DNA of 64,000 nt from Betaproteobacteria bacterium Ga0077526 (GTDB lineage: Bacteria; Pseudomonadota; Gammaproteobacteria; Burkholderiales; Ga0077523), in NCBI GenBank assembly GCA_001464765.1, contig LNDV01000026.1:1-64000 (forward strand), given 5' to 3'. Below the pieces are notes generated by a model. That model was not told where the DNA came from and did not search any database. It was given only the letters and a program-made list of their open reading frames with translations. The first letter of the stretch is position 1. Each line of letters starts with the position of its first letter. This document shows positions 40,862-48,769 of the stretch, one piece after another. Position numbers and translations under genes: made by a program.

Positions 40862-41998
40862 TTATTGCCCTTTCGCCGAGGACCGGGTCGAGCCGAGTCC
40901 GGACAGGAACTCCGTCATGGCCTGCCCCATCCGGTGTGTCGCGGAGGGGTCCGCGTTGCAGCAGATGAGGTGTCCCGCGATCGATTCCACTGCGACGGCC
41001 CGGGCCCGCGGAATCGCCTTGACCTGGGTCTCGACGTGGTGGGGCATGTGGAGCTGGTCGACAGGGCTGTAGATGAACAGCGTCTTCGCTCGGATCGATC
41101 GAAGGGCCGCGTTGACGTCTCCGTTGAACCCGGGTGAATCCCCGACCCAGCCGCGGCCCCAGGCCATGGCGCGGTAGTAGAGGTCGCGGGCGTCCTGCAC
41201 GTCCAGATACCAGCTGCCGAGGCTGGTCCGCCAGCGCGTGTAGGCCTCGGGGGAGTCGATGTTCCGGTCCCACCAGTCACGCGTGTAGAAGTAGGGCACG
41301 AGTGCCGACAGCGCATTCGTGGCGCAGTTTGCGGGGTTGGTGTCGTACTCGCCGCGTCGCCATCCGTCGCAGGACTCGATGGCAGCGATGAGCTGCGGCC
41401 CGAAGAAGAAGCCCTGGGATCCCCAGAGCGCGCCCCCCACGATCGGGATCACGCCATCCATGAAATCGGGATAGCTGATGGCGAACTGCAGGCTATGATC
41501 CGCGCCCGAGGAGATGCCGCCGATCGCCAAGAGTTGGCGGATACCGAGCACTTCCGTCACGAGCCGGTACTGCGCGCGCACCATGTCCCGCCCGTTGTAG
41601 AAGGGGAACTTCATCTTGAGACCGCTGCTCGTGGCGCTCGACGAATGGGCGTAGTTCGCCTGGGTGGCACCGAGCGCGTCCGGAACGATGATGAAGTACT
41701 TGTCGGTATCCAGCGCCTGTCCCGGTCCGATCCAGTGATCGAAGCCGTGGTGATTGGATGCGAAGCCATGCTGCAGGAGGATCGCATTGCTGCGGGCGGC
41801 ATCGAGCTTGCCGTAGGTGATGTAGGACATGCGCAGTTTCGGCAGGGAACCGCCGCCTTCGAACTGGAATTCCGGCAGGTCCGCAAACTGGTGAACCGGT
41901 TGATCCGGACGGTGTGCCCAGGCTGCAGGCGCCAAGGCGAAGAGGGAACCGGCCATCGCAAGCACAGTGGCTGCGAGCACGGGACGCAGAGTTTTCAT
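40862..41998 (-). CDS. periplasmic MetX-like alpha/beta hydrolase
   Basis: This 378-residue exported protein has a signal peptide (residues 1 to about 28, ending AAWAHRPD). The alpha/beta-hydrolase nucleophile elbow is GGISSGA with Ser163, the acid is in IYSPVDQLHMP, and the His is in SIAGHLICC. The fold and spacing resemble homoserine O-acetyltransferase (MetX), but that enzyme is cytosolic, so this is probably a hydrolase or esterase acting in the periplasm. SCDG, NCAT and LICC add cysteines. AAGGAGAAG precedes the ATG. It is immediately upstream of P1, suggesting that it processes or releases the ligand of P1. Confidence 0.82.
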   Translation of the reverse strand: MKTLRPVLAATVLAMAGSLFALAPAAWAHRPDQPVHQFADLPEFQFEGGGSLPKLRMSYITYGKLDAARSNAILLQHGFASNHHGFDHWIGPGQALDTDKYFIIVPDALGATQANYAHSSSATSSGLKMKFPFYNGRDMVRAQYRLVTEVLGIRQLLAIGGISSGADHSLQFAISYPDFMDGVIPIVGGALWGSQGFFFGPQLIAAIESCDGWRRGEYDTNPANCATNALSALVPYFYTRDWWDRNIDSPEAYTRWRTSLGSWYLDVQDARDLYYRAMAWGRGWVGDSPGFNGDVNAALRSIRAKTLFIYSPVDQLHMPHHVETQVKAIPRARAVAVESIAGHLICCNADPSATHRMGQAMTEFLSGLGSTRSSAKGQ

Positions 41999-42072
41999 CG
42001 GGCTTCTCCTTCTCGAAAGGTGGTTGCAGCGCGGCCTTGTCCGAGGCCGGGTTCCATGCTGCGTCCGTGCGC

Positions 42073-42089
42073 CTGACGTCCCGCTGACG
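42073..42089. promoter_or_regulatory. CTGACG direct repeat with 11-bp period
   Basis: CTGACG at 42073 and again at 42084 lie in the region upstream of the hydrolase-P1 operon. The same hexamer pair in the opposite orientation (CGTCAG, 11-bp period) occurs at 49142-49158. Direct repeats spaced one helical turn apart are typical of OmpR/PhoB-family operators. This is a candidate only. Confidence 0.3.
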
Positions 42090-42239
42090 GATGGTGAGCC
42101 TCCGTCGATGGCCAGCGTGAACGCTCCGGTGAAAGTCGGGCGGTACCTCATCGTCAGCCAGCAGTCAGTCGATGGGGGTAAAGCGGGCCGGATCGCAGCC
42201 CAACGAGTGGAGGGGGCGACGAAAAGCCCATGTTGTGAT

Positions 42240-42257
42240 AAAAAGTCGCGACTTTTT
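42240..42257. promoter_or_regulatory. 18-bp perfect palindrome before the AAA ATPase gene
   Basis: AAAAAGTCGCGACTTTTT is a perfect palindrome 24 bp before the chosen ATG at 42282 and 6 bp before an in-frame ATG at 42264. It is AT-rich at its ends, unlike its GC-rich surroundings. It could be an operator bound by a dimer, or an RNA hairpin that limits ribosome access. No Shine-Dalgarno sequence is visible near either start. Confidence 0.55.
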
Positions 42258-42281
42258 GTCAATATGTGGCCGAATAGTCGA

Positions 42282-43415
42282 ATGAAGAGGTACCTTGACT
42301 CGATCGTGCGCCGGGATCTGGCGCGGAAGTCCGTCGTTCTCACCGGGGCGCGGCAGGTGGGCAAGACGACGCTCGCCCGCCAGCTGATGGCCGAGTACGC
42401 CCACGCCCAATACTTGAACTGGGATGTCGCCGTGGACCGGGCGCTGTTGCGCGAGCAGTCCTGGAACCCGCGCGCCGAGCTGGTCGTGCTGGACGAGATC
42501 CACAAGATGCCCGACTGGAAGTCGTGGCTGAAGGGCGTGATCGATGGCAAGGCGGCCAGCCAGCGCGTTCTGGTCACCGGCAGCGCTCGCATGGAGACGT
42601 TTCGCCAGTCCGGGGAGTCGCTCGCCGGTCGCTATCTTCACCTGCATCTCGATCCGGTTTCCGTCCGGGAGTGGTGCGGTCATGCGGGGGTTTCGCCGGA
42701 CGCCGCGTTGCTTCACCTCATCCGGCGTGGCGGTTTCCCGGAGCCGTGCCTCGCTGAGACTGACGATGACGCGCAGCGCTGGCGTCGCCAGTATTCGACC
42801 GACCTCGTCCGCGAGGACGTGCTCGAGTTCTCCCGCCTGCACGAAGTCAACACGATGCGAGTGTTCTTCGACCTGCTGCGTGAGCGTGTGGGGTCTCCGC
42901 TGTCGATCGCGTCCATGGCGCGGGACCTGGCGGTCTCACCCGCAACGCTTCGGCGATATCTGGAGATCCTGCAGGCGCTGTATGTCGTGATCGTCGTGCA
43001 GCCCTGGCATCGGAACGTCGCACGCGCGCTGCTCCAGGCCCCGAAGGTCTACTTCTACGACACCGGGCTCGTGAAGGCGGACGATGGCGTGCGTTTCGAA
43101 AATGCCGTGGCCGTCATGCTGCGCAAGCAGATGAACTTCGTCGGGGATACGAAGGGACTCGAAACCGGCCTTCACTACATCCGGACGAAGGATGGCGCGG
43201 AGGTCGACTTCTGCCTCAGCTGCGACGGGGAACTCACCCACTTGATCGAGTGCAAGCTGTCGGACGCGTCGCCGCACCGTGCGCTGCTCCGCTTTGCCGA
43301 GCAGTTTCCTCACGCGGAGTCGGTGCAGCTCGTCCGGGACTTGCGTCAGTTCGAAGCGCGGAAGACCTTGAGCATCGCACCCGCGGGAGAGTGGCTCGGC
43401 CAGTTGGACGCCTGA
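42282..43415 (+). CDS. AAA-type ATPase with DUF4143-like C-terminus
   Basis: This 377-residue protein has an N-terminal P-loop, LTGARQVGKTTLARQL (about residues 20-35), Walker B LVVLDEIHKMPDW and sensor region VLVTGSARM. A winged-helix part (LSIASMARDLAVSPATLRRYLEIL) and a C-terminal DUF4143 segment follow, the latter including the nuclease-like FENAVAVMLRKQ, KDGAEVDFCL and HLIECKLSD (a D...ExK pattern). Such genes are widespread, mobile, and of uncertain function; nuclease or defence-like roles have been proposed. An in-frame ATG at 42264 is an alternative start. The gene lies between unrelated neighbours, has a palindrome upstream, and looks like an independent insertion between P1 and P2. 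Confidence 0.88.
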   Translation: MKRYLDSIVRRDLARKSVVLTGARQVGKTTLARQLMAEYAHAQYLNWDVAVDRALLREQSWNPRAELVVLDEIHKMPDWKSWLKGVIDGKAASQRVLVTGSARMETFRQSGESLAGRYLHLHLDPVSVREWCGHAGVSPDAALLHLIRRGGFPEPCLAETDDDAQRWRRQYSTDLVREDVLEFSRLHEVNTMRVFFDLLRERVGSPLSIASMARDLAVSPATLRRYLEILQALYVVIVVQPWHRNVARALLQAPKVYFYDTGLVKADDGVRFENAVAVMLRKQMNFVGDTKGLETGLHYIRTKDGAEVDFCLSCDGELTHLIECKLSDASPHRALLRFAEQFPHAESVQLVRDLRQFEARKTLSIAPAGEWLGQLDA

Positions 43416-43615
43416 TTTGCCCGCTGCTGGGCGGGTCGAGTCTCGCCTCCCGTCGATTCCTCGCGCTGCGCCTTCACCAGGCCGATCCGAGGGTGACTGA
43501 GGTCTGACCGGCATGCCGTCAGCCGTGCAGGCGATCCTGTATGCGCTGTGTCAGGTCCGCCGTCCCAGACTGCATCGCATGCCGCCCTGTGGCGGAGCCG
43601 ATCCGGGAGAGCGCC

Positions 43616-44134
43616 ATGTTTCTGCGTATCGTCACTGCTGTATTGCTCGGCGCGTCGTTGCCGGGTATCGCCAGCGCGGAGCCGTCTGCGCCCCAACTCG
43701 AATTCCTGATGACCCTGGAAGCGCCGGTGGACCTGCCCATCCCCATCGGCACCGGGCGTGTGGTGAACATCCCCGCGGGTGGCGAAGTCGCCGGGCCGCG
43801 GATCCGCGGACGGATCGTCCCGCCGTCGGGCGACTGGCTCCGGGCGATGCCCGACGGCTCCATGCGCCTGGACGTGCGGGTGATGATCGAGACGGACGAC
43901 CATGAGTTCGTCTTCGCCGAGTACGGCGGCGTGATGGCCCTCGGAAAGGAGGCTGCGGAGCGGCTCGGCAAAGGCGAACGGCTCGCGGCGTCGGACGCCT
44001 ACTTCATCACGACACCGCGCTTCTCGACCGCTTCGCCGAAGTATGCGTGGCTGAATCGTATCCAGGCCGTCGGCAAGATGGTGTGGGTGCAGCGCGGGCA
44101 CGCGGTGAAGTACGAGATCTTCGAGGTGAAGTAG
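43616..44134 (+). CDS. secreted DUF3237 family protein
   Basis: This 172-residue protein has a signal peptide (FLRIVTAVLLGASLPGIASA). The mature part resembles DUF3237: LEFLMTLEAPVDLPIPIG, a GRIVPPSGDWLRAMPDGSMRLDVRVMIETDDHEFV region (two halves), and the FITTPRFSTASPKYAWLN segment near the end. DUF3237 proteins are small beta barrels of unknown function, often near catabolic genes. GGGAGAG lies 6 bp before the ATG. It is convergent with P2 (gap about 100 bp). Its export fits the periplasmic theme of the surrounding genes. Confidence 0.85.
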   Translation: MFLRIVTAVLLGASLPGIASAEPSAPQLEFLMTLEAPVDLPIPIGTGRVVNIPAGGEVAGPRIRGRIVPPSGDWLRAMPDGSMRLDVRVMIETDDHEFVFAEYGGVMALGKEAAERLGKGERLAASDAYFITTPRFSTASPKYAWLNRIQAVGKMVWVQRGHAVKYEIFEVK

Positions 44135-44237
44135 GTGGGTGGCGTGTGGACTACTCCGGCGCGAACGGTGTCGTCCCTGTCCACGCGCGCGTCTTCTCTC
44201 TTGCCGAAGTTCGGTACGCGAAAGCGCCGCGGCGAAA

Positions 44238-45308
44238 TCAGGACTTCAGCTCCCGTCGGAGCGCATTGAGGATACGAAAATCCGCCCCCTTGGAAAGCAA
44301 CTGTGCGGGTGACATCCGGATGATGCCGCCTTCGTAGAGCCGAAGGCCGTGAAATCGTATGGTGTCGGCGGGGTTCGATTCGCGCCATCGATCGTAGGGG
44401 AGGGATTTCAGTACCGCCAGCGCGACCTCGTATCGGGGCTCGTACCCTCGTTCCACGAGGAATCGGGCGACACGCTCCGGCTCCCGCACGCAGATGTCTG
44501 CCGCTTTCAGGTGGGCGCGGACGGCGCGACGGGTCGCGGCGGGATGGTTGGTCACGAAGTCCTGGTTGGCTGCCAGTCCACAGCAGAAATACTGAGACCA
44601 CGGCCTGTCCTCGGCAGTGTTGAGAATCACCCGCCCGACCTGGGCCTTGCGCAGTTCATGGGGTTGGGGCGCAAAGGCGAGATATGCATCTGCCTTGCCA
44701 TCGATGAAGTTCTGCATCGATTCTCCCGGGGATTGCTCCACGATCCATTCGACCTCGGTGCGGGGTTTGATTCCGACGTAGGCGAGCATGCTCGAGAGGA
44801 GAACATGATCCGCGCCCCCATCCGCGTAGATGGCGATGCGCTTTCCGCGCAGATCACGGATGTGGCCTACAAGGTGATTCCCGAACAACTCGTAGCACCC
44901 GGCGTGGATGCCCGCCAAAGTGACGAACCGGCTTCCGCGATCCGTGCCGTAGATGAGGCCCGGTATCGCGTCCATCGTCATGTCAGCGCGGCCCGCGTCG
45001 AGTGCCATGTACGCGGCAGTCGTCGGGCTTCGGACCCACTCGATGTCGGTGAAACCCTCGAGCCGGAGCAGTTCCTCTGCGAGGTACTGTGGCGCGAAGC
45101 AGATTGCCGGGTCGTGGACGAGGCGAATGCGGTTGGTCTCTGCTGGCGGATCGGCCTGAGCCGTTCTCGGTAGACCGAGAACCCCTGTTGCGCCGATACC
45201 TGCGGCAAGTGCGAGCAACCGCCGGCGGTCGGTGTTTGGAGCGGAATCATCCATAGTAGAAGGCTCGGTATGCGGGGATTCGACGTGCGAGTCGATCTCT
45301 GCGGTCAC
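44238..45308 (-). CDS. P2: Tat-exported periplasmic-binding-protein-like protein with five conserved Cys
   Basis: This 356-residue paralogue of P1 has a late twin-arginine signal, DRRRLLALAAGIGA, preceded by a longer hydrophilic N-terminus. The family cysteines are Cys70 (AICFAP), Cys138 (HAGCYE), Cys242-Cys243 (YFCCG) and Cys273 (AADIC). The block ICFAPQYLAEELLRLEGF groups it with P1 and P4 rather than P3/P5. The GTG start at 45308 overlaps the P3 stop (GTGA), so P3 and P2 are coupled; an ATG at 45254 without a visible ribosome-binding site is the alternative. It is the last gene of the P5-P4-P3-P2 array. Confidence 0.85.
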   Translation of the reverse strand: MTAEIDSHVESPHTEPSTMDDSAPNTDRRRLLALAAGIGATGVLGLPRTAQADPPAETNRIRLVHDPAICFAPQYLAEELLRLEGFTDIEWVRSPTTAAYMALDAGRADMTMDAIPGLIYGTDRGSRFVTLAGIHAGCYELFGNHLVGHIRDLRGKRIAIYADGGADHVLLSSMLAYVGIKPRTEVEWIVEQSPGESMQNFIDGKADAYLAFAPQPHELRKAQVGRVILNTAEDRPWSQYFCCGLAANQDFVTNHPAATRRAVRAHLKAADICVREPERVARFLVERGYEPRYEVALAVLKSLPYDRWRESNPADTIRFHGLRLYEGGIIRMSPAQLLSKGADFRILNALRRELKS

Positions 45309-46324
45309 ACCCGCAACTCTCGCTTCAGAGCGTTGAAGAACCGCCAGTCCGTTCCTCTGGCAATCAGCTTCTGTGGCGGAACGCGGATCATGCCAGCCTC
45401 GTGCAGGCGCAGGGCGTGGAACCGGATGGTGTCTTCCGGATTGCTGTCGCGCCAGCGGCGATAGGGCAGGCCGGAGATCACGCGCAGTGCCAGATCGTAG
45501 TCCTTCTCGTAGCCGCGTTCGACCATGTAACGTGCGGCGCGGTCCGGCTGGTCCGCGCAGATGTCAGCAGCCTTGAGAAAGGCCCGAAGGGCGCGTTTGG
45601 TGGCTACGGGGTTGCGGGAGACGAACTCGCGATTGCCCGTGACCATGCAGCAGAAGTACTGCGACCAGGGGCGGTCCTCCGTGGTGTTGACGATGACGTG
45701 GCCCACCTTGCGGTCGGACAGCATCTGCGGCTGCGGGGCGAACCCCAGAAAGGCATCCGCCGCGCCCGACGTGAAGGCGTTGAGGGTGGCCTCCGTGCTG
45801 CCGCTCACCCTCCAGTCGATCTCCGACTTCGGGTCGATGCCCACATAGGCAGCCATGCTCGCCACGAAGATGTGCTCCGTGGACCCGAACGAGCTGATGG
45901 CCACGGAGCGATGCTTCAGGTCGCGGATCGCGCGGATGTTGTGGTGCGCGAGCAGTTCGTAGCAGCCCGCATGAATGCCGCCCAGCGCGACGGCTCGCGT
46001 GTCGCTCGCCAGCCCGTTCACCAGACTCGGCGCGGCGTCGGCCCAGATGTCCACCCGCCCGGACGTGACGTAGGGGCTGGTCGAGTTGACGCTGACGTCC
46101 ACGTACTCCACCTCCTCGAATCCTTCCGAGTGCAGCAGGTCCTTGGCGAGATAGCCGAAGGCGAGACAGACTGCCGGGAAGTGGATGAGGCGGATCTTCT
46201 TCACCTCGGGTGGCGGCTCGGCACGACTCGGCGTCGACTGCAGCAGCCAGGGCATCGCCACCGCGATCGGCGCGGATCGGACGAAACGTCTTCTGCTTCG
46301 GAAACCGGCGTTCGAATCCGTCAT
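45305..46324 (-). CDS. P3: Tat-exported periplasmic-binding-protein-like protein with five conserved Cys
   Basis: This 339-residue protein starts MTDSNAGFRSRRRFVRSAP, a twin-arginine signal ending near PSRAEPPPE. Cysteines are Cys53 (AVCLAF), Cys121 (HAGCYE), Cys225-Cys226 (YFCCM) and Cys256 (AADIC). It is the close sister of P5: both have HFPAVCLAFGYLAKD, the EVEYV continuation, STEHIF, FAPQPQ and the WRDSNPEDTIRFHALRLHE stretch. The first 60 nt of its coding region lie in a 190-bp block duplicated at 47614-47803, where a truncated copy of this N-terminus survives. Confidence 0.86.
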   Translation of the reverse strand: MTDSNAGFRSRRRFVRSAPIAVAMPWLLQSTPSRAEPPPEVKKIRLIHFPAVCLAFGYLAKDLLHSEGFEEVEYVDVSVNSTSPYVTSGRVDIWADAAPSLVNGLASDTRAVALGGIHAGCYELLAHHNIRAIRDLKHRSVAISSFGSTEHIFVASMAAYVGIDPKSEIDWRVSGSTEATLNAFTSGAADAFLGFAPQPQMLSDRKVGHVIVNTTEDRPWSQYFCCMVTGNREFVSRNPVATKRALRAFLKAADICADQPDRAARYMVERGYEKDYDLALRVISGLPYRRWRDSNPEDTIRFHALRLHEAGMIRVPPQKLIARGTDWRFFNALKRELRV

Positions 46325-46400
46325 CTCTCCCTCCTCCCATCACCATTGCGTAGCTGACGGAAACGCCGTCTGGTGCGACCGGCTTGAGGACCCGCGGCAT

Positions 46401-46454
46401 TCACGCCTTGATCTCCCGCCGAAGCTGCTCGAACAGCCGCCAATCGGTCCCCTG
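46401..46454 (-). pseudogene. C-terminal scar of a P5-like gene
   Basis: These 54 nt encode QGTDWRLFEQLRREIKA and a stop codon, nearly identical to the end of P5 (QGTDWRLFQQLRREIKA). The reading frame upstream has no homology to the family. It lies between P4 and P3 and is the left copy of a 190-bp duplicated block (46265-46454). It is a remnant, not a working gene. Confidence 0.85.
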
Positions 46455-46532
46455 GTCGACCGTGTGCCGCGCCCCTATGGCGTTGCACCGGAAGAAGGTG
46501 CTGTTGCCAATGCGCTTGCATCCAGCGTGTGG

Positions 46533-47561
46533 TCACGCCTTCAATTCCTTCTTCAACTCGCTGAGAAACCGCCAGTCTGAACCTCGGGCAATGAGCTTCT
46601 GCGGGTTGGTCTTGATCATCCCGACCTCGCGCAGCCGAACTCCGTAGAAGCGTAACGAATCCTCGGGATCGTGCGTGCGCCAGCGGGAGTAGGAGAGCGA
46701 CTTGATGACTTCCAGAGCTACGTCGTAGCGCGCCTCGTAGCCCTTGGCGACGATGTAGCGGGCGGCACGCTCAGGTTCCTGCGCGCAGATATCTGCAGCT
46801 CTGAGGAGTGCGCGAACCGCGCGCTTGGTCGCGACAGGGTTCCTTGTCACGAACTCCTTCCGTGCCCCCGCCATGCAGCAGAAGTACTGCTCCCAGGGGC
46901 GGTCCTGCGCGGTGTTGACGATGACGCGTCCCACCTTCATCGCGCGCAGGTCCTGCGGTTGCGGCGGAAACGCAAGGACAGCGTCGACCTGTCCAGAGAT
47001 GAAGGACTGCATCATGCCGTCGTAGCTCTTCGCATCGACCCAGTGGATGTCCTTGCGGGGGTCCATGCCCACGTATGCCACCATCGCTGAGAGAAAATAG
47101 TATTCAGTAGCGGTCATCGCGCTCACTGCGACGCGCTTGCCTTTGAGGTCCCGGATGGCCCGCACCCGCTCGTTGGCGAATAGCTCGTAGCAGCCTCCAT
47201 GCAGTCCTGCGAGAACCACAACGGGCTTTTCGGCATCCAGATCGGGGAGCAGGGCAGGGGGCGTGTAGATACTGATGTCGGCGCGGTCGGCCATAAGCAA
47301 CTCGGGGGCTGTGTTTTGATCGATCTCCACGTACTTGATGTCGGTGAAGCCTTCCAGTCGCAGCAACTCCTCTGCGAGGTACGCCGGAGCCAGGCAGATG
47401 GCCGGGACCTTACCCAGCCTGATCTTGTGCGTCTCCGGCGGGGGCTCGGCCGAGGCGGTTTGCTGAAGCCCAAGAAGCGAAACGGCACCCAGCGCAGATG
47501 AGTTGGTGAGAAACCGGCGACGGCTGAAATCGCCACCACTCCTGTTATTGACTGTGTTCAT
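46533..47561 (-). CDS. P4: Tat-exported periplasmic-binding-protein-like protein with five conserved Cys
   Basis: This 342-residue paralogue has the signal DFSRRRFLTNSSALGAVSLL. Cysteines are Cys56 (AICLAP), Cys124 (HGGCYE), Cys228-Cys229 (YFCCM) and Cys259 (AADIC). It differs from P3 and P5 in several family blocks: TATEYYFLSAMVAYVG has Tyr where the others have His, and the C-terminal block reads RTHDPEDSLRFYG. It is closer to P1 and P2. It lies exactly between the two copies of the 190-bp repeat, suggesting later insertion between P5 and P3. An ATG at 47582 is an alternative start. Confidence 0.85.
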   Translation of the reverse strand: MNTVNNRSGGDFSRRRFLTNSSALGAVSLLGLQQTASAEPPPETHKIRLGKVPAICLAPAYLAEELLRLEGFTDIKYVEIDQNTAPELLMADRADISIYTPPALLPDLDAEKPVVVLAGLHGGCYELFANERVRAIRDLKGKRVAVSAMTATEYYFLSAMVAYVGMDPRKDIHWVDAKSYDGMMQSFISGQVDAVLAFPPQPQDLRAMKVGRVIVNTAQDRPWEQYFCCMAGARKEFVTRNPVATKRAVRALLRAADICAQEPERAARYIVAKGYEARYDVALEVIKSLSYSRWRTHDPEDSLRFYGVRLREVGMIKTNPQKLIARGSDWRFLSELKKELKA

Positions 47562-47592
47562 GGCTCTGCCTTGCTCCGTCATACCTGCTTTT

Positions 47593-47673
47593 TCAACGGA
47601 CTATGCGCTTTCTGATCGGTGCGGCTCGGACGAAACGCCTTCTGCTTCGGAAGCCGGGGCTCGAATCCGTCAT
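47593..47673 (-). pseudogene. N-terminal scar of a P3-like gene
   Basis: A 26-codon frame begins MTDSSPGFRSRRRFVRAAPI, matching the Tat signal of P3 (MTDSNAGFRSRRRFVRSAPI), then diverges and stops. It lies between P5 and P4 and is the right copy of the duplicated 190-bp block (47614-47803). It shows that P3 once followed P5 directly, or that the junction was copied. Confidence 0.85.
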
Positions 47674-47749
47674 TTCCCAATCCTCCAATGCCCGTTGCGC
47701 GGCTGACGGAAACGCCGTCCGATGCGCCCGGCTTCATGACCCGCCGCGT

Positions 47750-48769
47750 TCACGCCTTGATCTCCCGCCGAAGTTGCTGGAACAGCCGCCAGTCCGTCCC
47801 CTGGGCGATGAGTTTCTGGGGAGTGATACGGATGATGCCCACCTCGTGCAGCCGCAGCGCGTGGAAGCGGATCGTATCTTCGGGGTTGCTGTCGCGCCAT
47901 CGGCGGTACGGCAGCCCAGAGATCACCTGAAGGGCGGTGTCGTAGCTGCGCTCGTACCCCTGGTCGACCATGTGCCGGGCCGCGCGAGCCGGGTCAGCGG
48001 CGCAAAGGTCCGCTGCCATGAGCATCGCCCTCATGGCACGCCGGGTCGCGATGGGGTTGCGGCGGACGAACGCGCGATTGCCCGTGAGCATGCAGCAGAA
48101 GTACTGGGACCACGGGCGGTCTTCCGTGGTGTTGAGAATGACGTGCCCGACCTTTCGGGCGGAGAGGTGCTGCGGCTGGGGCGCAAATCCCAGGAAGGCG
48201 TCGGCCTTGCCGGAGGCGAACGCCTCCTGGGCGCCTTCGGTGGTTCGCCCGACGACCCACTCGATCTCGCGGCGTGGATCGATGCCCACGTACGCGGCGA
48301 TGCTGGAGACGAAGATGTGTTCCGTCGAGCCGTACTCACTGATCGCTACGGACCGGTTCTTGATGTCGCGGACGGCCCTGACCCGGTCGTGCCCGAGCAG
48401 TTCATAACAGCCGGCATGCACGCCACCGAGCGCAACGATGCGGTTGTCGGTGGCCAACGCTGTGACGAGAGACGGGGCAGCTTCCACCCAGAGATCGGCC
48501 TGGCCGGTCGCGAGCGGCGGCGCCTGGTTGTTCACCCGGAGTTCCACGTACTCGACTTCGTCGAAGCCCTCCGCCAGCAGGAAGTCCTTCGCCAGGTAGC
48601 CGAACGCGAGGCACACCGCCGGAAAATGGATGAGACGGATCTTCCTCACCTCGGGAGGAGGTTCGGCTTGGCAGGCGCCCGCGCGCAGAACCAGAGGTGC
48701 GACGAGGGCGGCCGACGCGGCGGTCAGAAACCGGCGCCGAGGAGGCGGTGAGCCAATGCGCGCCTTCAT
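47750..48769 (-). CDS. P5: Tat-exported periplasmic-binding-protein-like protein with five conserved Cys
   Basis: This 339-residue paralogue begins MKARIGSPPPRRRFLTAAS, with cleavage near ACQAEPPPE. Family cysteines are Cys53 (AVCLAF), Cys121 (HAGCYE), Cys225-Cys226 (YFCCM) and Cys256 (AADLC); an extra Cys33 is in the signal. I chose the ATG at 48769 because it gives exactly the length and numbering of P1 and P3; the frame remains open about 315 nt further upstream without family similarity. It is the first gene of the P5-P4-P3-P2 array and divergent from the DsrE-TsdA-SulP operon. Confidence 0.86.
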   Translation of the reverse strand: MKARIGSPPPRRRFLTAASAALVAPLVLRAGACQAEPPPEVRKIRLIHFPAVCLAFGYLAKDFLLAEGFDEVEYVELRVNNQAPPLATGQADLWVEAAPSLVTALATDNRIVALGGVHAGCYELLGHDRVRAVRDIKNRSVAISEYGSTEHIFVSSIAAYVGIDPRREIEWVVGRTTEGAQEAFASGKADAFLGFAPQPQHLSARKVGHVILNTTEDRPWSQYFCCMLTGNRAFVRRNPIATRRAMRAMLMAADLCAADPARAARHMVDQGYERSYDTALQVISGLPYRRWRDSNPEDTIRFHALRLHEVGIIRITPQKLIAQGTDWRLFQQLRREIKA

